A stretch of DNA of 64,000 nt from Huiozyma naganishii CBS 8797 (taxonomy: Eukaryota; Ascomycota; Saccharomycetes; Saccharomycetales; Saccharomycetaceae), in the NCBI RefSeq assembly GCF_000348985.1, contig NC_035924.1, positions 1,240,001 through 1,304,000 on the forward strand. The letters are read 5' to 3'. Every line of letters starts with the position of its first letter. Within the stretch, counting starts at the first letter, position 1. The position numbers and the translations under genes were made by a program. Shown piece by piece: positions 51,005 to 60,966 of this stretch. Below the pieces are notes generated by a model, which saw nothing but the letters and a program-made list of their open reading frames with translations, was not told the origin of the DNA and did no database searches.

Positions 51005-53350
51005 ATGGAAATGGAGGAGGAACAGGATAAGAAGAAAGCCAGCACAGGGCCCTTCAATCCTCTGGACTACACGGCCTCGTTGGGGTACCAGACACACCGA
51101 CGTGCCGGACGAAACTCGTGGTCGAAAGAGGACGACGAGAAGCTGCGACGGCTGATAAACGACGCCGTCGTCGCTATGGGATACATCAACGGCATCGATG
51201 ATGTGAGGGACACGAAAACCTCTTTGAAAGTGTCGAAAGAGATCCCCTGGGATAGTTTGGCCTCATTTTTCAATCAACGGGGACGCACGGGGAAGGATCT
51301 CCGGAAGAGATGGAGTGGGTCGCTCGACCCGAACGTGAAAAAGGGCCGCTGGAAACCAGAGGAGGACAAGCTGCTGCTACAACTCTATGAAAAGTACGGC
51401 CCACATTGGATGGCTGTCTCAATGGAGATTGCAAGCAGGACAGAGGACCAGTGTGCGAAGAGATACACGGAGGTACTCGGGCCGTCGTCGAAGGGCAGGC
51501 TGAGAGAGTGGGCAGAGGCGGAGGATCTGCTGTTGATCAGCAAAGTGAAGAAGTACGGGACCAAATGGAGGAAAATCTCCTCAGAGATGGAGTCCAGACC
51601 AAGCTTGACCTGCAGGAATCGATGGAGAAAGATAGTCACGATGATAGCCCGCGAACAGGCGTCCGAAGTTATCACGAAGGCTGTGAAGGAGAATCAGGCA
51701 GTCAAGCTAGGCCCCGCAGAAGAGGAAGAGATCCGGTGTAACAAAACTGATAGGAAAGCGGGTAAGAGGAAACGACCAGTTGAAGAACGGTTGGAACCAA
51801 ATAGGGTTTCATTAGGTTCAGGCGAGGAAGAGGAAGAGGAAGAGGAAGCAGGAGAAGAGATTGATGAAGCTGAGGATGACGACGACGACGGTAGTTCATC
51901 AGATAATGGCTGCTCCGCGGCATCCAACCAACCGTTAGAATCACAGGGAAATCTGCAGTACCCTCACGCTACAGACCATGCGCTGCGGGACACCCACAAC
52001 GAACAATATTCTCTGGGACTCAGAAATCAGCACAGGAAAAAAACGGCACCGTCCTCTACACAAACGGAATGGAAATTCGTGCTTAAGGACGGGAAGAGCT
52101 TATCCATTTCTAACGGGACCATTAGCAATACACAATTAGTAAAAGAGTTGGTAGAGCAGGCTAGAAAATACGATCTGAAAGTATCCATCCATCAGCATAT
52201 TCACCATCACTACGGATCACAGTTGAGGAGACCTAACGAGTTCGACTCGCAAAACGCACCTTTGAGATCCATGTCCTCCAACTACGTCCATCAATTTCAC
52301 AGAAGCACGACACCACCAGTCCCCACGTCTTTGTCGTCAACCAACATATCAGCTTTGAACACGGATGTGTTTGATGGGCTCGTCAATCAAACCAACACAA
52401 TAAATGAGAACCAGAACGGAGATGAAGAGGACAGAAAGACACCGTACGAATCAAGAGAAAACGATTTCCTCTCCAAAACTCCCAACTTTAACAATCTAGG
52501 ACTCGAATTGTCACCCGCTATCACTGGCCACCTTCACAATCACTCTCATGATATGGGTCATTTAGAAAATAACGGATTGAACGGCAACCTAATCCATGAT
52601 TCCAACAAGACGAATCCACATCCAAACTCAAAGTCACTTTTTTACCCAAACGATGGTACACCGTCATCCTCGACAAACATTATAGCACCCACGTTGCGGT
52701 CGAACCATACGACAGGCTCGAGCTCTACAGGTTCCTATAGCACCCCAGGCAGCGAACTCCCGGATGTTGGTCCCAATCGTAGCGCACACTTCAACTATCT
52801 GCCGCCTACGATACGACCCCAGCTGGATTCTTCAGACAACACGCGTTCAGCTGATTTGAGTAAGCTTTTGAATCCAACACCTGGGCAACCTTCCCCACAA
52901 GGAAGAAGGAGTAAAAAACGACGGAGGACGAGAGCCAAAGGGTTAGGGTCTGAACCTAATTCTTCGAACTCGACAAACACGAACACCCCTTTAAGCACGG
53001 TCCACACACCACACACAACGAACGACCACCCTGTACCACAAACATCTCCAGGGACAATGGGTTCTACTGTGTCCTCCGCAGAGGACGGTGTAGACTTTTG
53101 GGAAACGCTGAGTTCGTTAGCTAACAATAAGAACATACACAGACATCAGCATCATCACAGTGGCGATGATAGAGCGACTGGGTTGGGCGTGGAGCAAGTA
53201 GCCGAGAGTCCGAACTACGAGCTATTTACCTCTTTACTTGGTAAGGCTGGCCCGCGACACGAGGACCATACTTATAAGGAAACGGATGATGGTAAGCACA
53301 GTGACACAAACGATAGCATCGATCCTTTGTTGCCCTTGAATCCAAGTTAA
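51005..53350 (+). CDS. BAS1: Myb-type transcription factor Bas1
   Basis: A 781-residue activator (S. cerevisiae 811) that with Bas2/Pho2 drives purine, histidine and one-carbon genes. Three Myb repeats: R1 about 35-108 (RNSWSKEDDEKLRRLINDA), R2 about 110-160 (KGRWKPEEDKLLLQLYEKYG), R3 about 162-213 (REWAEAEDLLLISKVKKYGT). An acidic run follows (EEEEEEEAGEEIDEAEDDDD). Next is FVLKDGKSLSISNGTISNTQ, which resembles the region responding to Pho2 and AICAR-type metabolites; its exact role is inferred. The frame begins earlier at TTG; the ATG at 51005 is first. MTD1, a Bas1 target in S. cerevisiae, lies in the same window. Confidence 0.96.
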   Translation: MEMEEEQDKKKASTGPFNPLDYTASLGYQTHRRAGRNSWSKEDDEKLRRLINDAVVAMGYINGIDDVRDTKTSLKVSKEIPWDSLASFFNQRGRTGKDLRKRWSGSLDPNVKKGRWKPEEDKLLLQLYEKYGPHWMAVSMEIASRTEDQCAKRYTEVLGPSSKGRLREWAEAEDLLLISKVKKYGTKWRKISSEMESRPSLTCRNRWRKIVTMIAREQASEVITKAVKENQAVKLGPAEEEEIRCNKTDRKAGKRKRPVEERLEPNRVSLGSGEEEEEEEEAGEEIDEAEDDDDDGSSSDNGCSAASNQPLESQGNLQYPHATDHALRDTHNEQYSLGLRNQHRKKTAPSSTQTEWKFVLKDGKSLSISNGTISNTQLVKELVEQARKYDLKVSIHQHIHHHYGSQLRRPNEFDSQNAPLRSMSSNYVHQFHRSTTPPVPTSLSSTNISALNTDVFDGLVNQTNTINENQNGDEEDRKTPYESRENDFLSKTPNFNNLGLELSPAITGHLHNHSHDMGHLENNGLNGNLIHDSNKTNPHPNSKSLFYPNDGTPSSSTNIIAPTLRSNHTTGSSSTGSYSTPGSELPDVGPNRSAHFNYLPPTIRPQLDSSDNTRSADLSKLLNPTPGQPSPQGRRSKKRRRTRAKGLGSEPNSSNSTNTNTPLSTVHTPHTTNDHPVPQTSPGTMGSTVSSAEDGVDFWETLSSLANNKNIHRHQHHHSGDDRATGLGVEQVAESPNYELFTSLLGKAGPRHEDHTYKETDDGKHSDTNDSIDPLLPLNPS

Positions 53351-53640
53351 TATATTCTTTTGTTGGGAAATGAGCAAAGCCGGGAACGTTTTATTTCACG
53401 CCCGTCTCAATAAGCTCTCAAAGCGACGTGGCTGTGCTTTCTTCTTCCTTCTTTTGGATGCTAAAACGTTGTATTGTAGCCTTTATTATGAAGAGGGATG
53501 AAAGCGGGTATGTAAGAATATATAGATAGATGATAATAGACAACAAGCCTTCTATTATTTTTTTGGGATGGTATTATTCTTCCTCCCACCAGGGACATGT
53601 AGTGAGTGGTCATGGCCTGGCTTCCTTGTATTTAATGCAA

Positions 53641-54654
53641 TCAGTTGGGTCTTAAACTGTCAAGGAACTGCCTTCTGTTTACTGTGTAGTTTGTGAATTC
53701 GTTCTCGTATTGGTCCTCCTCTGTTATCATTCCAGTGTTGTCCACGTCGTAGTTGTTTCTTAATGCGTATTGATCAGTGGCTGTCCCCACAGGTTTGTAG
53801 TCCGTGTTGTCAATCGGCAGTGTTCCCTGAGGCGTCGTAGCAATTGTCGTTGCTGTGCCAAGGTCCGAAGGGCTGTGTGGTGGTGGTTGGTAGTTAGTGC
53901 TTGCGTGCTGAGCCGATTTCTTTGGGGTTCCAGACGCGTTGTTGCTAACGGCTGTGCTGTTATCCATCTTCGATACCGATCCCAAGGAGGAACCGCGCTC
54001 CGAGACCGTATACGACCCGAGCCATTTCTGTTGTTGCGGGTTGTGGAGCATTGGATAGTATGACCCCAAATCCTGGTTCTGAAAGTTCTTGATTATCCCG
54101 CCTTGACCCGTGGCAGACTGTGGTTGTGTGTCTGAGTTGTCCGGCACGTTGGTGCTATCAATATCGAAAAGCTTTTGACCATCTGCCGCGACAAAGGGGA
54201 CCATTTGGTCGTAGACGCTGATCTGGCGAGAGCTGTTGTTGTGGTACCCTTGCATCGGGGGGCCCTGAAAATCCACAACGGAAGGGATTGACAATCGCGA
54301 GACGTTTGCAGAAGGTGGGGCCGCGAGCACGGAGTTATTTCGCTGCGCCTCGTTGATCTTCCTTCTGTACGCCGGAATGTATAGCGTGTTTTTGGGCTTA
54401 CCGTGCCTTGTTGACCCCTCACGGGGTTCCGCAAGGTTATCACTCGACGTGAGAGTCGAGTCCTTCAGGTCTTCGACGGTGTCGAAACCGACGAACCCGC
54501 TCTCGTCGTAAACTGCACGTTCCAGCTCTTTATCGTCCTGCAACTCTCTTTGAAACCTGCGTTGCAGCCTGTACCAAAATGCGACAGCAACAAGAATCCC
54601 AATACCAATGGGAATTCCCACGGCGCATCCGACTGCGGTACCGACTGTTCCCAT
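53641..54654 (-). CDS. SKG1: Cell-wall/polarity transmembrane protein Skg1
   Basis: A 337-residue protein (S. cerevisiae 355) with one N-terminal membrane segment (VGCAVGIPIGIGILVAVAFW) followed by basic residues and a long cytosolic tail. Conserved pieces are ELERAVYDESGFVGFD, TLYIPAYRRKINEAQ, RQISVYDQMVP, DLGSYYP and the C-terminus EEDQYENEFTNYTVNRRQFL. In S. cerevisiae it localises to the bud and affects wall polymer composition; biochemical function is unknown. ATG at 54654 is used; the upstream frame opens at GTG. It converges on BAS1 (290 bp apart) as in YKR099W/YKR100C, and it is the last gene of the syntenic block. Confidence 0.95.
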   Translation of the reverse strand: MGTVGTAVGCAVGIPIGIGILVAVAFWYRLQRRFQRELQDDKELERAVYDESGFVGFDTVEDLKDSTLTSSDNLAEPREGSTRHGKPKNTLYIPAYRRKINEAQRNNSVLAAPPSANVSRLSIPSVVDFQGPPMQGYHNNSSRQISVYDQMVPFVAADGQKLFDIDSTNVPDNSDTQPQSATGQGGIIKNFQNQDLGSYYPMLHNPQQQKWLGSYTVSERGSSLGSVSKMDNSTAVSNNASGTPKKSAQHASTNYQPPPHSPSDLGTATTIATTPQGTLPIDNTDYKPVGTATDQYALRNNYDVDNTGMITEEDQYENEFTNYTVNRRQFLDSLRPN

Positions 54655-55903
54655 TAACCCTGAAAGAAAAACTAGTATCACAGTATTTGTGCTGAGGAGC
54701 GAGGGGAAAACAACAGCAGCAGCAGCAGACGACTAAATCTTTCGTTCTGCCGCACACAAATCTAAATTATTTTTTGGGCAGCAGCCAAAGAGCAAGTAAG
54801 ACGCTAACTCTTTCGATCGAGAATGGAAGGTTGAAGAGATGATCCAGGTAAACAAGAACCCAATCACTGCGCTTTCTGTACAGAGTCCCGTGTCTCTATA
54901 TCGCGATTTTCTGCTCGAGAAAAGTTTTTTCGAGACTTTTTTCCGTCTGTTTTGACGATTTCCTAAACCGGAACAATGTGCCCCGCAATACTACCGGATG
55001 CGGTAAGGCATTGCCGGATCTGTCGCGGAGGCGCGGGCAGAGCACGGGCACTGTCCACTGTGCACCGTCATGGTAGTGTTCGGTGGGTCCCCTTCGGTTC
55101 CCGTGAGCACCCAAGGGGGACATCGCTAAACCTCCTAAGAACCCGGTTCTTAGAACCGTAATGCTGGTGCGGAATCGAAAATTGACAGATGCGGAACTGT
55201 ATAAATGATGACCGAGTGCTAAAAACACACACGAGTATTTCTTGTTGTGTGGTATTTGCCCATCCGGGATAACAGTGACAGTGGTGGGCGCTCTGTCCAA
55301 AAGGTATATAGATAAATGTGCTGTATTGTGTTTCCCCCAAAGAACTCCGGGTAGTGGAAAACTGCTCTGATGTGGAGTCTAAGAACCACGTGATGTGCAA
55401 AATTGGCACGTGCTGGAAACGCTACAATAGCATAATGATATTGTAAAAGGTAGGGCAGTTAAGAGGAACAATTCGTGGAGACATGCTGGAAAGTAGAACT
55501 GCATCTGCAGTGTTCTCAGTGAACGTGATACCGTTCACTCTCCGTGTGAAGTGATAAGTCCCAAAAAGCTGGAAAAGAGAAAAATTATAAAGAGCAAACA
55601 TCATTTTCCAAACTGCTTCTGCACCATTAACCACAACATGTACTTCTGGATCTCCATGCCAAAATGCAGCAAACCCGTTTTTCTCAACTGATTATGATAT
55701 AAAGATCACATATTCCACCTACTGGAATTCTTCCCCCCACCTCGCTCTTCTTCTCTGAGCTTCTTTTTTCTATACGTCTGCCAGGCCCTCAGTCATTAAT
55801 CTCGAGCTAAGATCTAACCTAGCATCGTTATTATATACATATATAAGAGGTCCGGTCTTGATTTTTCCATTTTTAATAAGACTTTCCAAAATTTAAAATG
55901 ACA
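54655..55903. other. Intergenic region right of SKG1, synteny break
   Basis: About 1.25 kb without a recognisable gene; SIR1, next in S. cerevisiae, is not seen. It includes a short GCA-type triplet run in the SKG1 5' flank (54714-54728), a 17-bp palindrome TAAGAACC-C-GGTTCTTA at 55136-55152, and two CACGTG hexamers at 55387 and 55411 approximately. Several frames of 60-130 codons look random. Confidence 0.5.
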
Positions 55904-56345
55904 GGGCAAACCGGTGACTGAATTTCACAACTCGAACAATTGATCTGGAAACAGAGGTTATATATGCTCATTTGAAGGATGCTCTCAAAAATATACCTTT
56001 ATATTGTCCCAACTCAGAATGAACGGGCCTGGCAGAATCAGTGAGGAAAGAAGACCCTGTTCAGACTGACTCTCAAATTTGACATTGTAAAGAGACATAG
56101 AGGGTGTAGCATATGTGGGAGCTTCGGCGCCACTACCTTTATAGTTTCTTTACTTAATTTAATGAAGCGGAGCTAGACTTTATTTTCCCACGTTCTAGCA
56201 TTCAAGGCGGCGCCAGGTGCTGATCCGGGTTAAAGACATTGTCAGGTGGGGAGTTTGGCTAAATCAATCACAGAAGGCTGCCTTTTCAACATGGAAGCGC
56301 ATTCAGGTTAAAGAAGCTGGCACTTCTGCTTCGCACAAGTCAAAA
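55904..56345 (+). pseudogene. Fragment of hAT-type transposase, plus-strand copy
   Basis: Decayed copy of the N-terminal part of the element described next. Matches are visible in DNA and protein: AAACCGGTGACTG, then GGAAACAGAGGTTATA, then LKDALKNIPLYCPNSE (55972-56020) followed by a stop, and further LNQSQKAAFSTWKRIQVKEA. The corresponding minus-strand segments read LKDAPKNIPFYCPDSE and LNQLQKGAFLTWIRSQVQSA. Stops and frame changes show it is dead. It ends where the minus-strand copy begins, so the two converge. Confidence 0.7.
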
Positions 56346-57960
56346 ATAGACCCATCATCAATATCTAAATTTTTTGTGTGGAATTTTTTGTTTCTTTCCA
56401 CATTTTTCAAATAATGTTCCAACAAGTAAAAGGTCAAATTCCCTCTGGTGTTGCGATACAACGGCGGTAGTGTTTTCACATAGTACTTGAAATTCTTTTC
56501 TAAACTGGAACACCTTCTCAATTTTGTGGACAGTTTTATCAGACGTTTAACAATATTTGGGGAAACACTATGAGGACCGATTCGAGATCTTCCTCAGAAC
56601 TCATCATAATTTCGGTATTTGGATCTAAGTTCTCCATAATATCATCTATTAAATCTTTCACAAATAATTGGATCTGATGAACAGTGCAACCGTTGTGAGG
56701 ATCGAAAAAGAGAAAATTTTCGTCTCCTTTGAACGAATCGGCTGCACATATTACAGCAGATGCATTGTCTGTGCAACACGAGGTCAGAAATTTAGATACA
56801 GATAACTCTTTGATGACTGACAGTAAAGTTCCTGTTAACGCCTCCTTCTCCTTCGTTTCGACTTCTCCGAAGTGAATCGGAAAAACAGCGCGTTCTATAT
56901 TGCTGGTTATAAGGTTGATCGTAACACTGATACAACTTGTCCTCTTGTTTGATGTTTAGCCCTCTGTTTCTATAGATACCCAAGGCAATCTGATCTTTTT
57001 CAAAACGTTAAAGCGGCGATAACTAAAATCAAGAGTTCCTGCACTCACCATCGCGCCAGATGCACTGATGTGCTTTGAAACATTATTTCTATTAAACATA
57101 TGTTGACATTCTGGGAAGTGCTTGGCAGCAAATTTTTTAAAAAAATTGGTTTCAAAGAAGGAATAGCTCAGTCCTGCCATCACAGCCAATGCGCCAAAGT
57201 TTGCTGGACCTTTCTCTTTGCTCCTTTCGACTCTAACTTTTTCTCAGACGTTCAACGTTTGGTCGTGATGGACATAAATACAAAAAAAGCAGCAGAAACA
57301 TCTTTTATATGAATAGCATGTTGATCGTTTATATGACGCTCAGAAAATTTTGATGCATTCTTCTGCCGTAGTTCTTCATTCTTAAAACCTAAAATCTCGT
57401 GGCAGATCGTGTTGTCTACTTTATTGTAAAACTGACAAACCATAGATTTATCCTTCAGTTCAACAAAAAATAACTTGTATAAATTAGAGTTTTTTCGATT
57501 GTCACATAGGATGTCCAAATGTGCTGTAGCAAGCGAGCTGTTTTGTAGACAATTATACTCCATACCCGCTGGCTCATTGGAAGAAGCAGTCAAAGTATCC
57601 TCGTCAAAATTTCCGGCGCCATCGCCTTCCACAAGGGTTGACTGTTCCTTATCAGGGACGGATGCAGGAATTGAGTCAAACATCTCAGCCGTTCTCTGAT
57701 AAGCGCCAGCTGATTGAACTTGACTGCGGATCCAAGTTAAAAAGGCGCCCTTCTGTAATTGATTTAGATATTGGTTTCCCTCTGAGTCGGGACAATAAAA
57801 AGGGATATTTTTGGGAGCATCCTTCAATACTTTTCCAACGAACGTATGACCTCTGTTTCCTGATCAATTGCTCGATTGTGAAATTTAATCACTTCTTCCA
57901 AACTAACTACCGTGACCGGTTTGTTCTCAAAAAAAAAGTACTTCTGTTCTTCTCATTCTA
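56303..57960 (-). pseudogene. hAT-family transposase pseudogene, minus-strand copy
   Basis: Several frames separated by frameshifts and stops make a coherent hAT-like order. The N-terminus begins near 57958 (MRRTEVLFF, then a shift at a T run). KDAPKNIPFYCPDSEGNQ and a possible zinc-finger region (DKSMVCQFYNKVDNTICHEI) follow. GLSYSFFETNFFKKFAAKHF resembles the hAT block preceding the RNase-H core. SCCTDNASAVICAADSF carries a TDNAS motif, and GCTVHQIQLFVKDLIDDI has the C..H element. PPLYRNTRGNLTFYLLEHYL resembles hAT TRWNSxxxML. The C-terminal dimerisation domain is missing. Rover/Roamer-type hAT elements are known in Saccharomycetaceae; that link is inference. Confidence 0.72.
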
Positions 57961-58442
57961 AACGTTCGATACTTTTATGCTTAATTATATTGATGTGTTA
58001 CATTAAGTGTGACTAAGTTGAGAAGCCTGAGCCAAGTATGGCTGGGAACTGAGAAAGTCTTACTTTAAAGAGTAGAGATCCAGAAGTGCATATAGCAGTT
58101 AATGGCGCGAGTGGAAGATTGTTTGAGTCTGAAAATCTTTTTCTGTTCTACATACCAACAGCATTGCCCCGAACATATATGCTATTATCAGCAGTTTCAG
58201 CACCCTGTCATCACTTGTACCATCCCGTAGAATCCCGCCACTACCTACTTTCAATCCCGCCCGAGGTCTAACGTAAAGGCTCTTTTTATTTGTGAGCGGC
58301 GCTACCATATGGCTGCTCCACGGACTGCCGCCCTAACGGGAGAAACGGTATATATAAGGGCCAGTTTGGGTGCTTGATGGTTGCTTTCTGTGTCTCTGTA
58401 CCTCCTTCCCCCTCCACCCTCATCTCCAAACCAAACTGACAC
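57961..58442 (+). promoter_or_regulatory. POT1 upstream region
   Basis: A TATA box TATATATAA is at 58349-58357, 86 bp before the ATG. Several CGG/CCG half-sites cluster at 58225-58335, and one CGGGATTGA on the minus strand (near 58246) fits the first half of an oleate response element, but I found no complete CGGN3TNAN9-12CCG. Otherwise featureless. Confidence 0.55.
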
Positions 58443-59672
58443 ATGTCTGCTAGATTGAATGATATTAAGGACCACTTGACTGGGGGAGCTCATCCAGCTT
58501 CTTCAACTGATACTACTCCTGACGACGTGGTGATTGTTGCCGCTAACAGAACCGCCATTGCCAAGGGGTTCAAGGGGTCTCTTAAGGATGTTAATACAGA
58601 CTACATACTGCTCCAGTTTTTGCTACAGCTAGTGGCGTCGTTCCCCAGTGAGATCAGGGACCACTTGGATCTCATTGGAGAGGTGGCCTGTGGGAACGTC
58701 CTCAACACTGGCGCTGGAGCCACGGAACACAGGGCCGCCTGTCTCGCGGCCGGTATTCCGTACACTACGCCCTTTGTCGCCGTCAACAGACAGTGTTCGT
58801 CAGGGCTCACGGCGGTGAACGATATTGCTAACAAGATCAAAGTGGGACAAATCGACATTGGGTTGGCGCTTGGAGTCGAATCGATGACGCAAAACTACAA
58901 AAACATTAACTCGCTGGGCACAATCTCAGACGAGTTGAAGACGGACAAGAGGGCCAACAAGTGTCTGATCCCGATGGGATTCACAAACGAAAATATTGCA
59001 CAGAAATGGTCCATCGACAGAGCCAAGCAGGACAAGTTTGCCTCCGAATCCTACAATAAGGCCGAAAGGGCATCGAAAACGGGCCTGTTCAAGGAGGAAA
59101 TCTTACCCATACCGCTACCATCGGGTAAAATGTTCGATACGGACGAGGGTCCCAGGCCTAATGTCACAAGCGACAGCCTGGGCCAGCTGAGACCCGCATT
59201 TATCAAGGATAAAGGTACCACAACCGCCGGTAACGCCTCACAGGTATCAGACGGAGCTGCCGGAGTTCTGCTGGCTCGGAGATCTATCGCGGAGAAGTTG
59301 AACTTACCAATCATGGGTCGCTACGTTGCGTTCCAAGTCGTAGGAGTCCCCCCAGAAGTGATGGGTGTGGGACCAGCATTCGCCATCCCAAGAGTTTTGA
59401 AAGACGCTCACTTGAATGTCTCAGAAATCGACATATTTGAGATCAACGAGGCCTTTGCCGCACAGGCTCTGTTCTGCATCGAGAAACTTGGTATCAACCC
59501 CAGTAAGGTAAACCCACGTGGTGGAGCAATCGCACTGGGGCACCCGTTGGGGTGCACAGGAGCCAGACAGATCGCAACAATATTGCACGAGTTGCAGCCC
59601 AACCAAATTGGCGTTGTTAGCATGTGCATTGGCACCGGGATGGGGGCAGCTGCAGTTTTTATCAAAGAGTGA
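58443..59672 (+). CDS. POT1: Peroxisomal 3-ketoacyl-CoA thiolase
   Basis: A 409-residue enzyme (S. cerevisiae 417) for the last step of peroxisomal beta-oxidation, cleaving 3-ketoacyl-CoA to acetyl-CoA. The N-terminus carries a PTS2 signal RLNDIKDHL (residues 4-12), fitting [RK][LVI]x5[HQ][LA] and recognised by Pex7. Catalytic elements are the nucleophile Cys118 in NRQCSSGLTA, GGAIALGHPLGCTGAR with the active-site His, and CIGTGMGAAAVF with the second Cys. GVPPEVMGVGPAFAIP is also conserved. ATG at 58443 is first. In S. cerevisiae POT1 lies on chromosome IX, so this gene marks a different linkage after SKG1. Confidence 0.98.
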   Translation: MSARLNDIKDHLTGGAHPASSTDTTPDDVVIVAANRTAIAKGFKGSLKDVNTDYILLQFLLQLVASFPSEIRDHLDLIGEVACGNVLNTGAGATEHRAACLAAGIPYTTPFVAVNRQCSSGLTAVNDIANKIKVGQIDIGLALGVESMTQNYKNINSLGTISDELKTDKRANKCLIPMGFTNENIAQKWSIDRAKQDKFASESYNKAERASKTGLFKEEILPIPLPSGKMFDTDEGPRPNVTSDSLGQLRPAFIKDKGTTTAGNASQVSDGAAGVLLARRSIAEKLNLPIMGRYVAFQVVGVPPEVMGVGPAFAIPRVLKDAHLNVSEIDIFEINEAFAAQALFCIEKLGINPSKVNPRGGAIALGHPLGCTGARQIATILHELQPNQIGVVSMCIGTGMGAAAVFIKE

Positions 59673-60036
59673 AACTACACCTCGGCAAACCAGGCGAGAA
59701 AAGTAAACAAGCGCACTACGAAGGAACCCAGAAATAAAGAAAATGAATCAATCCAAGACGCAAGATAGCAACTAGTAGTTTTTAAATTTATGATGTACTG
59801 GTATAACTTATATTCCGGAATACTTAACGAGCTCGGCTCATGCTCTCAAATAAGTGACTTCCTGGTGGGGAGACATGATCTTAAATTATAATGTGGGGGT
59901 ACATCATCCTAGACGATAATGAGATGGAAAACTGTATACAAAAGAAAAGTCTTCCAATCTCACTTGGTCCTATATAGCAATGTACAGGATAGAAGAAAGC
60001 AAGCACATAGTTACTCGCTTATTAATATAGACTTTC
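59673..60036. other. Intergenic region right of POT1
   Basis: About 360 bp, AT-rich, no gene seen. It ends at the captured gag-like fragment. Confidence 0.5.
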
Positions 60037-60083
60037 GAAAATATTGTAGATCAATACATTAGAAAGCTGAAGCTTTTTTTACA
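60037..60083 (+). repeat. 47-bp inverted copy of copia gag sequence
   Basis: Matches 63059-63105 on the opposite strand at 46 of 47 positions (one T/C difference in the T run). On this strand it reads ENIVDQYIRKLK in the gag frame. Flanks of the two copies are unrelated beyond both ends. Confidence 0.9.
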
Positions 60084-60966
60084 CTGTTTGCAGTTGCGAC
60101 AGTGGAAACCCCTGCGGTGTGTGTGTTATTGCGGCGCTTTGTCCATATTTATCGTTCTTAAAAAAGTACCAGCTGGCACTGTAGCGACAGGCATTATTCT
60201 TGGTTGAGGAAACAACACGCTTGCACGTCATGGCCAGGAACAGTAAACATGCACAGTATATATAATTATACCACCTATACCCCAGTGAATTACACACCTA
60301 TTCAACTCAAATCTGTTTCCAGCCTCCCATCACACACCTTATTCAGGTAGGACTGGGGAAGCAGAACTCCGTCGCATATGGCTCATAATTCAACTGCAAA
60401 ACCCAGTATTAGGTAACTCTCAGCATGATTTAAAATAACAGATAGAGAAACATCCTCAACAGCCTTCCCCTGCAATGCTATCATTTACCACTTCACAAAC
60501 AGTATCATGTTAAACGTAGACTGCCTAACTTCAAATCATCGCTACACATAAACCTTCTCAACTTGTACTCTCAACGCAAAGCAATTTCCGTAGTGAAATC
60601 CCCTTTGTTTAACCATGAGGAGAAACATATTCCATATCAGGTCCTGCTCTTGCCACTGGAACACCTCAAACTGGCTACCGTTCCACAGTCTTCTTAAATT
60701 ACTAGTCATCGTCTTTGGGGTACGTAACTGTTAGCTCTTCCCTTGCGGGGAGTTCCATAGAAGATCGGCTAAGTTTCAAAATCTCTACCACCAATACTGG
60801 TAACACCGTCTGGATTAAAACTGTTGATCTAGTTGTTTAGAACGAGACTCAAACTAAAAATGGTTCTCACGACCAACATACTAAAACCAGGCATTTGAGA
60901 CCTGGTAACCCCGCGATAAATAAACCTTCGGTTAGTCCGATTGAAGCACAATTGAGACTTAGCGAT
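60084..60966. other. Non-coding stretch between gag fragment and integrase relic
   Basis: About 880 bp. A minus-strand frame at 60079-60297 without an ATG start encodes SASWYFFKNDKYGQSAAITH and ends SQLQTV. It looks more protein-like than its surroundings, but I do not recognise it. No LTR with TG...CA ends could be placed next to the integrase terminus. The rest shows nothing. Confidence 0.45.

Noticed and set aside
60079..60297. Minus-strand 72-codon frame ending SQLQTV
   Set aside because: No ATG start and no family recognised. It overlaps the captured gag fragment. Noted in the region entry only.
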